A stretch of DNA of 64,000 nucleotides from Phytophthora colocasiae (Eukaryota > Oomycota > Peronosporomycetes > Peronosporales > Peronosporaceae): contig JAGKQI010000105.1 of NCBI GenBank assembly GCA_018806915.1, positions 2,046,001 through 2,110,000 of the forward strand, in the 5' to 3' direction. The notes under the pieces are model-generated. The model had not been told where the DNA came from. It worked only from the letters and a program-made list of their open reading frames with translations, and did not search any database. The translations under genes and the position numbers were made by a program. Shown piece after piece: positions 39,233-49,930 of the stretch (positions are counted from its first letter, which is position 1; every line of letters begins with the position of its first letter).

Positions 39233-40171
39233 ATGGAGACTGAGTGGAAGCTCATCAGCCAGGGCGCTGAGGCGGTAAGCAGCTCTTTAATCCACCAGCA
39301 ATTACATGTACAAACAGACCACTGACCGAAGTTATTGCTGCAACAGAAAGTGTTCGAAACGGACTTCGCTGGCCGCCCCTGCGTCGTCAAGGAGCGCGTC
39401 AAGAAGAACTACCGACTGCCAGTACTCGACAAGAAGCTGTCGCACCGCCGTCTGGTGCAGGAAGCGCGTTGCATCCTCAAGTGCCGCCGTGCTGGAGTCC
39501 TTACGCCTGTGATTTTCCTGGTGGACGAGCAGAAAAGTCGTCTTTACCTTGAAAAAGTGCTGGGTGGCAGCCTCAAAGACTACTTACGACGAGCGTACAA
39601 GCTCGGTATGTCGGAAAACTCACCCTGGGTGAAGTAAGAACTAATACGTCATCGTTTAACTATTGTTATAGACCCAAAGTATGGCGACGCGGCGTTGAAG
39701 AAGGCGTACCATATTGGTGAAGCCATTGCCAAGATGCATGACGCGGATATTGTCCATGGAGACCTGACGACTTCCAACATGATGCTGAGCAGTGATGAGG
39801 CTACTGATGTGGTGCGTGAATAGGAAGTTAATGCTTACTGGCTGGAAGTGTTGCTAAGTAATTGGTTGTGTGTACAGACGATGATTGATTTTGGCCTAGC
39901 CAACTCGCAACCACTGCCGGAAGACAAGGCTGTGGATCTCTACGTGATGGAGCGTGCATTTGCCAGTACCCACGTTAACTCTGAGCTTCTGGTGCGTGTG
40001 AGAGTGGAGATGCAAGTGATTTTGCGGTGTGAGAACTAAATGATGTGTGATGGTTGACAGGTTGAGGAGGTGCTGCGTGCATACCGAGCAAAATCTCGTC
40101 GATCCGATGCGATCTTTCAGAAACTCTCCCAAGTGCGTCTCCGTGGACGCAAGCGTACGATGGTCGGATAA
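39233..40171 (+). CDS. BUD32: Bud32/PRPK (TP53RK) KEOPS-complex kinase
   Basis: Five exons, 39233-39274, 39347-39605, 39672-39811, 39878-39991 and 40061-40171, join in frame to 221 residues. The order is that of the small atypical kinase Bud32: [14 protein letters not shown] as the N-lobe start, [19 protein letters not shown] (the Lys and the diagnostic RHP.LD-like stretch), [34 protein letters not shown] (catalytic loop, HGD instead of HRD) and MIDFGLAN (DFG). The tail [11 protein letters not shown] is the conserved basic end. In KEOPS it supports N6-threonylcarbamoyl-adenosine synthesis on tRNA. At 221 residues it is close to archaeal and yeast Bud32. The start is the only Met before the first domain. 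Confidence 0.94.
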
Positions 40172-40524
40172 ACCTTAATGGTGAATTTCGCTAGTAGTTA
40201 AATTGGAAATGCAGCTCGTGTTTCTGTGGAGAGTAGACTGGGAGCAAACTTTGCCATGAACAAGCAGAGTAAGGAAGTATCCACAAAAGTTGAAATGAAG
40301 TCTGTCCCCTGGAAAATACCCTAGTGCTGGGTAGGTAAATTGCCGTCTGCCAACACTAAGGAAGATCTTCCACGTCTGCATCTGCCAAGAGATACGATAG
40401 TCCGCTCACTATTTCTTACCATTTACTTTACCACGAGCGGCTAGTTCTTTTGCTTCTTGGCTGTAGCAGCAAATAATTATCACATTTGTTACCAGAGCTG
40501 CCCAACATACATAGCGTGCAACAA
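40172..40524. other. Intergenic; may hold a last exon of the acidic protein
   Basis: No independent gene is seen. On the minus strand a donor (GTGCGTAAT) just before the stop of the acidic protein and a CTACAG acceptor near 40467 would replace its end with a few residues (AKKQKN). This is possible but unproven. Confidence 0.4.
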
Positions 40525-41082
40525 TTACGCACCTGGCGGGCCATCGTCCTCCTCTTCCTCTTCACCCTCAGCCTCCTCATCGCCACCATTATCGTCCCCA
40601 TCCTCCACAGTTTCATTCTCGTCGAAATCATCGTCGGCGTCACCATCGTTCTCCTCGTCATCAGCCGTAACCTGTTCACCGTCACTCTCTCCTTCATCGT
40701 CATCATCTTGAGCTGTAGCGTCCACTTTAAAGTCCTCATCGTTCTCGTCGTCCTCAAAGTTGGTGTAGAGATACGACAGCCCCACTTCCTCCTCTTGTTC
40801 CCCATTTTCTTCTTCCTCCTCTTCTCCGTCACTTCCTTCTTTAGTTGCATCGTCTTCAGTCTCCCCCACAGAGTCCTCCTGTTCATTGTCAGCGCCAGCA
40901 CTGTCCTCGTCGCTCTTTTCAACACTTTCCTGGTCCTCGGGGTCTTGATTCGCCTCGTTTGCCGCCTCTTTAGCGCTTACAGACTTCTCCAGAGCATCCT
41001 TCGTCTTGGTAGTTGCAACCTGTCGAACAAGCAAGGCCCAAAGTAGCAGTAAAATTAGTATCCACAATACCCACTCTATCAT
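40525..41082 (-). CDS. Acidic single-pass membrane protein
   Basis: A 185-residue gene that I do not recognise. Residues 3-20 (EWVLWILILLLLWALLVR) are one hydrophobic segment that could be a signal anchor. The rest is mostly Asp, Glu and Ser with almost no hydrophobic residues apart from GLSYLYTNFEDDEND. The segment after the anchor (ATTKTKDALEKSVSAKEAAN) is a short amphipathic helix. Such proteins can be calcium-binding lumenal or nuclear-envelope proteins; that is only a suggestion. The frame is biased to GAN codons, so the antisense strand shows a spurious Ser-rich frame. Confidence 0.65.
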   Translation of the reverse strand: MIEWVLWILILLLLWALLVRQVATTKTKDALEKSVSAKEAANEANQDPEDQESVEKSDEDSAGADNEQEDSVGETEDDATKEGSDGEEEEEENGEQEEEVGLSYLYTNFEDDENDEDFKVDATAQDDDDEGESDGEQVTADDEENDGDADDDFDENETVEDGDDNGGDEEAEGEEEEEDDGPPGA

Positions 41083-42169
41083 TAACCAGTTTATTGTGGA
41101 GCCTCAATCTTGACAAGAACAAGTAGTTAAAATGATTAAGAGATATCTATCAACGCACCGTCATCTCGTTTAAGTGATACTGCTATGGGTAAGAGGAACA
41201 AGCGAGCGTGGCGATGTGGAGAGCGCAACGCAAAGGTGAGGTTGAGCGCTTTGCGGCCTCTCGTCGTGCTTAAATCTTGCGTGGTGTGGACCACGTTTTA
41301 GTGAATTACGAAATTACAAACATAGACGCTCAACTTCAACCATGGCAACGGACATGTGCACGAAGCAGAGATCGTTGGCAACTATAGGAAATTACAGTGA
41401 GCAGCACCTCTAGTTATGAGCCATATTCGTATAGCTGACTCGTTGGAACACAAGCTGAGGTTCTTACTCACTTGGAGATAAACTTCGTTTGATATAGGTG
41501 CATCCGAGATTAACAAGTCCTTGTTGTTGGTTGCTTCATCCTCCTCGCTCGAATAGAGAGTCTCTAATAGAGACCGGTTCGGCGCGCAATACTATGGCTG
41601 TTGTTATCCTGCCGATCTCCACCGGTTTGCTGGGCTGCTGTCCCCTGCCAAACAATGACGTCTTCAACTAGAATGCGAGCATCAAAACCTGTTGTCACAC
41701 GAGTGACACGACATTCGACGTAGGGAACATGGGCGACTACTGCAATTGCTTGGGATGGACAAGTTGCCGCCGTTGAAAACGAGCGTCGAGTTGTCAGCAC
41801 CGCAACGGTGGGATACCGTACTTGACTCGAGTGTTCAAGTAGCCGGAGTATGGGCGGCAGTGCTGAAAATCCATCAGGCCCGAACGATCAAATGGACACG
41901 GACCTCATGAGATTGATCGCAGCGGCACGCCCCATTATTGGGCGATCGACGCGTAATGCACAGCTGGCGCAAGGATCACATGGAGTCCCGTGCGCTGAGA
42001 AAGGCGAGTCCAACGCGATCGGCGATGGTTCCTGGTGGCCGGTAGAGGCGACTTGGCGGCGTTCGGCTCAAGACTTTGTTTCATTCCCAAATTTGCCCGT
42101 AAGACGGCGGATTCCCTAGGCTTCAGGTCGTTTTTCTCGTAGTAAAAGACAGAAAGCTGCCAACAAACG
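41083..42169. other. Intergenic upstream of the GH72 cluster
   Basis: No supported gene. An 89-codon plus-strand frame at 41850-42119 matches nothing and overlaps the promoter of the first GH72 gene. Confidence 0.5.
42081..42096 (+). promoter_or_regulatory. Inr-like motif upstream of GH72 gene 1
   Basis: TCATTCCCAAATTTGC matches the oomycete initiator at all but one core position, 74-89 bp before the ATG. Confidence 0.45.
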
Positions 42170-43651
42170 ATGCAGTTTGCCAAAGTATTCGCAGCGGTGG
42201 CGGCTCTGGCAGTGGCATCTGTCACTGCCTACACGAACCCCATCGTGATCAAGAACTACAAGATGTTCGACTCGAACACGGGCGAGTACTTCGCTGTCAA
42301 AGGAGTGGACTACTACCCACGTCCTAACTCGGGCGAACTCAACATCAACAACTACGACTTCTTCTCGGACGATAACAGCTCCATCTGGAAGGATGACATC
42401 GCGTATCTGTCTGAGGCGGGCGCCAATGCTGTGCGTCTCTACGCTGTTGATCCGTCCAAGTCTCACGACGATTTCATGTGTGAACTACGCAAGTATGGCA
42501 TGTATGCACTCGTGGATCTGGGTGCTAGTTGCGAGAACTGCTCCATCACGGTGGACGAATACCCGGCGTGCTATCCAGGCGCACTCAAAACGCGTGGCCA
42601 GCAGATCATCACTGAATTTGCTCAGTACGACAACACTCTGGGATTCAGTGCCGGTAATGAGATCAACAATTTGGTCACGGATGCCAGCACCAACGCCCCG
42701 TGCCAGAAGAAGTTCATCCGTGACATGCGCGCCTTCATCGGTGGCTGTTCGTCTACCATGCGTAGTATCCCTGTGGGTGTTGTCATGGCTGATCCGGACA
42801 CCACAAACAACAACCGTCAGCTGAACGCCGAGTACTACAACTGCCGTACGGACGCAAGTGACAAGTACGAGAACGCTGAATGGTACGGGCTCAACACGTA
42901 CCAGTACTGTGACGGTGACGTGACGGAGTTGGCCGATGCTGATGGCTTCTCGCAGCTATTGACGGACTTTGCAAACTACAGCATGTCCATCCCAGTCATG
43001 CTGACGGAATACGGATGTGTGAATCCAAGTTTCCCCACGGTGGGCGAGTACGAGGCGCAACGTACGTGGCGTCAGGCTGGTTGGTTGCTCGGTGACAGCT
43101 TCCGTGAGGTTTTCTCGGGTGGCTTCGTCTTCGAATTCGCTACGGAGATGGCGAACTCGGACGGATCCGGTTCGTCCGCTTCAGCATACCCGTTCACGTC
43201 GTACGGTGCGCAGAACTATGGTCTGGGCTACTACTCGCCCGAGGACTGCGACTGGATCGACACGATGTGTTCGTTCAACCCGATGCCCAACTTCTATAAC
43301 CTTTCGACCCAGTACAACGACACGGACTTCTCGTCCGAGTCTTCTTACGATAAGTTCACTGCCGACTCGGCCCGCACAAGCACTCCGGACTGCCCGTCAG
43401 GCTTCTCCGCTCTTGCAGATTCCACGTGGGAATCCGACAGCGTAGAGGACGCGTCGTGTCCGTCAGAGGTTCTCAACTACAAATGCTCGGGCCAGACGGC
43501 CAGTGACTGGACAAGTTACGAAGGAACCACCTCGAGTGCGGCTAGCGGTGGCACTGCCGAGAGCAGTGGCGATTCGTCGGACGCTTCTGCCTTGAGCATG
43601 TCGGTGATTTCTGCTCTTCTGGTGGGCTCTGTCATTGCCCCTCTGTTGTAG
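42170..43651 (+). CDS. GH72 1,3-beta-glucanosyltransferase, GPI-anchored (copy 1)
   Basis: An intronless gene of 493 residues in the Gas1/Gel/Phr family, which cuts and re-joins beta-1,3-glucan chains in the cell wall. The signal peptide covers about 1-20 (FAAVAALAVASVTAY). The GH72 catalytic domain covers about 22-340, with FAVKGVDYYPRP, GANAVRLYAVDPSKSHD, the acid/base Glu in FSAGNEINN, and the nucleophile Glu in MLTEYGCVNPSF. A short Cys-bearing C-terminal domain follows, then a Ser/Thr/Gly linker and a hydrophobic tail (MSVISALLVGSVIAPLL) typical of a GPI attachment signal. It is the first of three same-strand paralogues. Beta-1,3-glucan is the main oomycete wall polymer, so the role in wall growth fits. 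Confidence 0.94.
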   Translation: MQFAKVFAAVAALAVASVTAYTNPIVIKNYKMFDSNTGEYFAVKGVDYYPRPNSGELNINNYDFFSDDNSSIWKDDIAYLSEAGANAVRLYAVDPSKSHDDFMCELRKYGMYALVDLGASCENCSITVDEYPACYPGALKTRGQQIITEFAQYDNTLGFSAGNEINNLVTDASTNAPCQKKFIRDMRAFIGGCSSTMRSIPVGVVMADPDTTNNNRQLNAEYYNCRTDASDKYENAEWYGLNTYQYCDGDVTELADADGFSQLLTDFANYSMSIPVMLTEYGCVNPSFPTVGEYEAQRTWRQAGWLLGDSFREVFSGGFVFEFATEMANSDGSGSSASAYPFTSYGAQNYGLGYYSPEDCDWIDTMCSFNPMPNFYNLSTQYNDTDFSSESSYDKFTADSARTSTPDCPSGFSALADSTWESDSVEDASCPSEVLNYKCSGQTASDWTSYEGTTSSAASGGTAESSGDSSDASALSMSVISALLVGSVIAPLL

Positions 43652-44262
43652 ACGGTAGACGAAAGCAATAAAGCAGCGAGCACTGGTCGGCGAGGGATAG
43701 CCGTAGACCCCAGACAATACACAAGCTGCAAGGAGTTTGTATTCTATAAGTGCATTTTCAACGTAGCACTTTTGTCATTTAGTATCATTGCCGAGTGCTT
43801 TTGCTCGATGACAAGTTGTAGCACAGGCGTTCACTTGTGAGTAACGTCATGTTGTCTTTCTCTTGGTTGCACTTGAGCGTAAGAAACCCCAGATTGCTTT
43901 CGCCACACTTCGACCGACAGAATCTGCCTCCAGTGCGATGGTTGGCGACGGAGGCCGCAGTCGAGGTCGACACCTTGACATTAGGATTCCCTAACTTACA
44001 TGTAGGCAAGTTGCATCACACAACTTTGGATCAAAAAAATATTTGTATAGGTTTGTCCGAAACGAAGTGCCCTATTGAAAAATCTCAGAACCATACAAAA
44101 GACAAGTGAACAAAGTCAATTGGAGACAATTCCCACTCGATCAGACTGAACTTGTCTACCTTGACAACTGGATTTGCCTATGCTTGTACCCATTGTCGAA
44201 CACCTGACTCTCTCTCTCATTCCTCCATTCGCCTCTCTTCCCAGACCTGAAGGCGAATACCA
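43652..44262. other. Intergenic between GH72 copies 1 and 2
   Basis: No supported gene. A pyrimidine-rich stretch with TCATTCCTCCATTCGCC at about 44217-44233 partly matches the initiator and sits about 30 bp before the next ATG. Confidence 0.5.
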
Positions 44263-45786
44263 ATGCTTCTCCTCTTGACGTTTGCACTGGCAATTGCCTC
44301 CTTAACACCAACAACCCAATGCTACACAAACCCTGTGACCGTTAAAGGTTACAAAATGTTCGACGCCAAGACGGGGGATGCTTTCGCTGTCAAAGGAATC
44401 GACTACTACCCACGCCCCAACAAGGGCGACTTGAACGCCAACAATCTCGACTTCTTCACGGACGACAACGAGGACATTTGGCGTCCAGACATTGAGTACC
44501 TTGCAGCGGCCGGTGCAAATGCCGTTCGACTGTATGCAGTGGACCCATCCAAGTCTCACGACTTGTTCATGTGTGCTCTACGCGCTAAAGGGATGTACGC
44601 ACTCGTTGATCTTGGTGCCAGTTGTGAGAACTGCTCCATTACGATTGATGAATACCCGACGTGTTACCCGAGTGCATTGAAAACTCGAGGTGAACAGATC
44701 ATTTCTGAGTTCGCACAGTACGATAATGTACTGGCATTTAGTGCTGGTAATGAAGTGAACAATATTGTTGATGACGCGTGGACAAATGCTCCGTGCCAAA
44801 AGAAATTCATTCGGGATATGCGAGCTTTCCTTGGCCAATGCTCAAGTTTCCGTGATATTCCTGTTGGAGTTGTCATGGCGGATCCTGACACTACAAACAA
44901 CAATCGAGAGGTGAATTCCAAGTACTATAACTGTCGAACGGATTCGAGTGATGAGTATGAGAATGCACAATGGTACGGACTCAATACGTATCAGTATTGT
45001 GATGCTACTATTACGGAATTGGCGTCTTCGGGAGGTTTTGAAAAGCTCTTAACAGACTTTTCGTCTTATGATCTAACGATCCCCGTTCTGCTCACGGAAT
45101 TCGGATGTGTAAACCCAAGTTTCCCTACTGTGGATGGATATGAAGCTCAACGGACTTGGCTACAGGCTGGTTGGATGTTCGACTCTACCTTCCGTGACGT
45201 GTTTGCAGGAGGTTTCGCTTTTGAGTACTCGACGGAGAACGCAAATGCTAAAGATGAATCACCCTACCCATTTACAAGCTTCGGAGCACAGAACTATGGA
45301 CTTGGCTACTTCTCACCGGAAGACTGTGACCACGAGTCGGTGCCATGCGTCTACAATCCGATGCCGAACTTCGACAACCTGGCAAAGCAATACAATGCGA
45401 CGGATGTATCAGGCGAGAGTGGCAAGGATGACTTCACACCTGATCGAACCACGTTGCCGTCGTGCCCTGATGGCTTCGCTGCACTGTCCGATGTCACGTG
45501 GGAGGCGGACAGCGTTGATAGTTTGATTTGTCCATCCAAAGCGCAGCAGTACGAATGTCCGGACCAGGAACCAAGTGGAGATTGGGCCAGTGACGCTGGT
45601 TCAAGCTCCACGACGTCCTCTTCTTCGACGACTTCGGAGAACGCGGAGGCCACTGGGAGTTCCTCTACAGCGAGATCGGGAACAGGCACTACGGATGGTG
45701 GAAATACGAGCTCTATGTCTTCAACACTGACTCGTTCCGCTGCAATGGCTGCGGTGGTTGCAGCTTTTGCTGGAATTCTGATCTAA
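44263..45786 (+). CDS. GH72 1,3-beta-glucanosyltransferase, GPI-anchored (copy 2)
   Basis: An intronless 507-residue paralogue of copy 1, colinear throughout. The signal peptide is at about 1-20 (LLTFALAIASLTPTTQCY). Catalytic residues lie in FSAGNEVNN and LLTEFGCVNPSF. VRLYAVDPSKSHD and VVMADPDTTNNNREVNSKYY are conserved. The C-terminus has a longer Ser/Thr-rich linker than copy 1 and ends in a hydrophobic GPI signal (MAAVVAAFAGILI). Codon use is less GC-rich at third positions than in copy 1, which may reflect lower expression. Confidence 0.94.
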   Translation: MLLLLTFALAIASLTPTTQCYTNPVTVKGYKMFDAKTGDAFAVKGIDYYPRPNKGDLNANNLDFFTDDNEDIWRPDIEYLAAAGANAVRLYAVDPSKSHDLFMCALRAKGMYALVDLGASCENCSITIDEYPTCYPSALKTRGEQIISEFAQYDNVLAFSAGNEVNNIVDDAWTNAPCQKKFIRDMRAFLGQCSSFRDIPVGVVMADPDTTNNNREVNSKYYNCRTDSSDEYENAQWYGLNTYQYCDATITELASSGGFEKLLTDFSSYDLTIPVLLTEFGCVNPSFPTVDGYEAQRTWLQAGWMFDSTFRDVFAGGFAFEYSTENANAKDESPYPFTSFGAQNYGLGYFSPEDCDHESVPCVYNPMPNFDNLAKQYNATDVSGESGKDDFTPDRTTLPSCPDGFAALSDVTWEADSVDSLICPSKAQQYECPDQEPSGDWASDAGSSSTTSSSSTTSENAEATGSSSTARSGTGTTDGGNTSSMSSTLTRSAAMAAVVAAFAGILI

Positions 45787-46081
45787 GGATGGAGGAAATA
45801 TACTAGATCCAATACTATCGGTTTACTCTTCCGATAGTTTTCACTGCAATGCAGCTTCATGATGAAGTGAAACTCCAACTCAATCCGCACCATCGCAGAA
45901 ATACCAAAAACAGCGTTGATATTCAAGCAGAGGTGCTTTTTGATTTAGGTGTGCGAAAATACACCTTGTACATGCAGAACCACGCATGAAATCGAGTAAT
46001 TTTGCCATGAAACCATTCACTTCTCTAGCATTCCCTCAGTCAGTCTTCAAAAGCGTTCCGATCAGCTACCAGTCCACAAGT

Positions 46082-47689
46082 ATGAAGCTATCTGTGACTT
46101 TGGCAGCTCTGTTAGTTCTGGCGTCCAACGTAAATGGCTACACGAATCCTGTTACGATCAAGGGATACAAAATGTTCGACGCCAAGACCGGAGATGCCTT
46201 TGCAGTCAAAGGCATCGACTATTACCCTCGCCCGAACGCTGGAAAGCTGAACGAAAACAATGTCGATTTGTTCACGGACGACATGTACAATCTTTGGAAG
46301 GACGATATTGACTTCCTAGCTGCTACTGGTGCCAATGCTGTTCGGCTGTATGCGGTGGACCCGTCCAAGTCGCATGACAAGTTCATGTGTGCCCTTCGTG
46401 CGAAGGGGATGTACGCGCTCATTGATCTCGCTGCTAGGTAAGATACCTGCAATATTATACTGTCGATGTACTTAAGTAAGTATTTATTTGAATTTTGTCT
46501 ATAGCTGCGAGAACTGCGCTGTTTCCAAGGATCCGTATCCTGCCTGCTACTCCACTACTCTTCGATCTCGTGGTGAGATGATTATCCTTGCGTTTGCCAA
46601 GTACGACAATGTTCTGGTACGTTGGTATTGTTTTCATAGTTTTATTAGTTTTTTTTTTTTTACGAACGCTGTTTACAGGGTTTTAGTGCTGGAAATGAGG
46701 TGAATCATGTCGTGGAAGGAGATGCGTCCGTCAACGCGCCTTGCCAGAAGAAATTCGTCCGTGACATGCGATCGTTCATTGCCAAATGTCCAAGTATCCG
46801 CAAAATCCCTGTCGGTGTGGTGACTTCCGACCGAGATACAAGGAACAACAATCGAGAAGTGAATGCCAAGTACTACAACTGCCGTACAGATGCTTCAGAT
46901 CCGTACGAAAATGTCGAATGGTACGGAATCAACGCATACCAGTACTGCAACAATGCCGCAACCACTCTGACAGCTGCAGACGGCTTTAACAAGCTTCAGA
47001 CGGACTTCCTGTCGTTCGGAATGAATGTCCCTGTCATGCTGACAGAGTACGGATGTCTGGATCGAAGTTTCCCGAAAGTGGGAGACTATGAGGCCCAACG
47101 CACTTGGCGCCAGGCTGGTTGGCTCTATTCATCCGACTTCCGTAAAGTCTTCTCGGGAGGCTTTGCCTTTGAGTATTCGACGGAGATCGTCAATGCTAAG
47201 ACCGCGTATCCTTTCACAAGTTTCGATACAGGAAACTTCGGTCTTGGATACTTAAAACCCGAGACGTGCGACCACACCACGGTCAAGTGTGAATACGTGC
47301 CGATGCCCAACTACTACAACCTCTCGACTCAGTACAAGGCTGTCAATATCACTGGTGAGGCCAAAATGAGCGCTTTCAGTCCAGATCGAACCGCGTTTCC
47401 CGACTGCCCTGCAGGTTTCCCGAAGTTGTCGACCATCACGTGGACCACTGACAGTGTTGACAGCGAGTTTGAATGCCCTAAAGCACTACAGACCCACACG
47501 TGCGAAGGTCAAGCTTCAAGTGGAGTCTGGGCTAGTGGTACTGGATCGGGTACATACAGCACTCCTGACTCTAGCAGCAGCGGCTCAACGGTAACAACGA
47601 CATCTTCCCAGACCGGAACAAGTTCTCAAATCTCCTTGACTGCAGCAGTGACTATCACTCTGTTATCGACACTTTTTGTTTTCTTCTAA
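46082..47689 (+). CDS. GH72 1,3-beta-glucanosyltransferase, GPI-anchored (copy 3, with two introns)
   Basis: Three exons, 46082-46437, 46505-46616 and 46679-47689, join in frame to 492 residues. The start MKLSVTLAALLVLASNVNGY is the signal peptide; an upstream in-frame Met at 45986 would hide it inside the protein. The catalytic Glu residues lie in FSAGNEVNH (exon 3) and MLTEYGCLDRSF. The C-terminus is a Ser/Thr linker and a hydrophobic tail (LTAAVTITLLSTLFVFF). The introns (67 and 62 bp) interrupt coding sequence that is continuous in copies 1 and 2, the first falling within the SCENC codons. It is the most divergent of the three: VNPSF is LDRSF here. Confidence 0.94.
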
Positions 47690-47798
47690 GGAGTTGGAAG
47701 CTGGCAGGAAATTTAGATTGAATAGTCGATAAAAGGCTAATGTCTGAACTTGCAAGTCCAGTTTTCAGTACAAGCTGCTTTAACCCGCTTTTGCGAAG

Positions 47799-49744
47799 TT
47801 AAAGTCTGCTGGAGGATTGAATTGCGTCACGGAAACAGCACATCATCTTCTCAATGGCCCAGTCTGGAGTTTCAGGCGTGACTGGAAGGTAGACCAAGCT
47901 GTGCAGTAGGAAATGACATGAGTTCTTGTTATCCAGTTGTAATGTTACACGACGTACCTGGTCATGATGTGCTTGGCGTGAACGGGATCATGATCTTGGC
48001 CAAGAGGACTACATGCATAAAAAAGTAAGCATACGTCTAAATTCCAGCTAGCATTGATAACAAAGATGTTACCTTGGAACATAGGCCAACTGTGTTGCAC
48101 CGGAGGTTACATCAAAGCCCTGTAAGCAGCAAAAATCAGTCCGGTTAGTCAGTCGATATTTTTGATGAGAAGGAAATTAGTATCGTACGTGTTTGTTCAT
48201 GTAGCTGACGACATCTTTCGGGGACGGCACACAAACAGGGAACAACCAGTAGTAATGTTTCTCTGCCAGGTTGCCCGGAATCTACAGTACAAACACAACT
48301 CAAATGCATTAGCCCATCGATCAATAACGACTTATAAGACCATGAATTAGAAATACCGAGACGTTGGGTAGATCCTTGATGGCGCTGACCAGCTGCTCGC
48401 TCTTCGATCTGCATTTCCACGATAGCAAAGTTAATACTACATTTAGGTTACAATCCCAGGCGCACTTACTTTCTAAGGAGAACATATTGTTCGTCCATAC
48501 AGGAAAGACGACGATGCATAAGACCAAGTAGCGCCATGGACGGACGATGCTGGATCAGAGACACCAGTTCTCCACCACTAAAGCCACGGATAGCCGACGT
48601 GATCACCTTGTCGTGGTCCGCTAAAGAACAAAATGCCGTTCAGTACTCATAAATCTATATACAAAAGTAAAGAAGGATGCAGTAGATACCTCCAACGGCG
48701 CGACAGGCATGCAGGAACAGTCCGTAGATAGCAGGGGTTGAAATCCCGTGAAGCACACCGTATTTTACCAGTCGCTTGAAGAAAAACAAGTTCGTACGGC
48801 ACGGGTATCTACAAGATAGTAACAACAAAATCAGTTTATGACCTCAAAACAAGACAAGCATTCAGCTAAACCCACCTCTTTTCGCGGCGACGCATCTCGT
48901 CCAACACAGCAGTATTCTTTACGTGAAGAATCGCTCCACCAAAAGACGTAGCCGTCTTGATCGTTCCGAAGCTGAACATGGACACATCCGCGCGGTTCTC
49001 GCCCGTGTACTGCATCCCCATAAATGCCTGCGCGCAGTCCTCTACAATCAGCAGGTTCTTACTGCGTGCCACCTCCAGCACTTCGTCCAGGGCGAACCGA
49101 GAGCCGAAGATGTGTGCAATCAGCATCATTCTCGTTTTCTACATTAAATAAATAGCCCCAATAAGTCCCAAATCTCCTCTCCATCCAGTTAATACCCATC
49201 CAAACCTCCGTAATGGCTTTCTTCAGCTGTTCCACGTCAACCGCCAGCGTTTCCGGGTCCAAATCCACCGGAACGGGCACAAGACCGTGATATTTGAGCA
49301 CGTAGATCATGTCGGGGATCGTAATAGCGCTGCATAGAACTTCAGTGCCCACTGGCAGCTTCAGCGTCTGCAAAAGCAGATCGAACCCCGTCCTATTCAA
49401 CAAATTAGCCTTGTCAACTTTAAAAAAAAATGTTAATGTGGAGTAACATTTCGTCACCGAATAGAGAGCGTAACCATCGCGTGGCCACTGGGATCCCAGA
49501 GATCCACAATTTTCTGTTCAAATTCCTGGCGCTGGTGCTCCCTCAGCTGCAGACATGCCGCTAAACCCGCCCCAATGTCCCGATACGTCACATCCAGCTT
49601 CTTTCGAGGGAAAATGGCCCATGGTGCAGATGCAGACAGTGGTTCCAGTTGACCTGATGGGGAGGATAAAGGTCTAAGGAAGATGTAGAGAGAGAAAGAG
49701 GCAAGTGGAGACGCACCGAAAGGCTTCAGTTGTGGAGAACTCAT
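47799..49744 (-). CDS. DegT/DnrJ/EryC1-type PLP-dependent protein, multi-exon
   Basis: About seven to nine short exons on the minus strand, with introns of 40-70 bp; the stop is at 47799-47801. Exon 1 (start 49744) includes LDVTYRDIGAGLAACLQ. Later exons encode VGTEVLCSAITIPDMIYVL with VPVPVDLDPETLAVDVEQLK, then MMLIAHIFGSRFALDEVL and LLIVEDCAQAF, then SFGTIKTATSFGGAI, where the Lys is in the PLP-binding position, as in the DegT/StrS aminotransferase fold. Clear junctions include 49138-48876 and the exon with YPCRTNLFFFKRLVKYG. The last exons give CVPSPKDVVSYMNKHG and LVYLPVTPETPDWAIEKM. These enzymes usually aminate sugars; the eukaryotic substrate is unknown. I could not settle the splice between exons 1 and 2. 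Confidence 0.75.
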
Positions 49745-49930
49745 TGGGAATGTGAACTGAGCTGACGTTGTGACGTTACAGATACCCTTATACTATTGTA
49801 TCAAGTCAAAGAGGTTATCAGATTGAAGATCCAATGGACCATCACTCCCTCCTAAATACTTTACGGGACGCGAAGAGGTGCGACTCTAGTACATACAAAT
49901 GCCCGCATAGCCTCTTATTTTTTATCCGTT

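Noticed and set aside
40457..41046. Ser-rich and hydrophobic plus-strand frames opposite the acidic membrane protein
   Set aside because: They are the antisense reading of GAN-rich codons for Asp and Glu.
41850..42119. An 89-codon plus-strand frame upstream of GH72 copy 1
   Set aside because: It matches no family, lies over the likely promoter and 5' untranslated region of the GH72 gene and has no support beyond being open.
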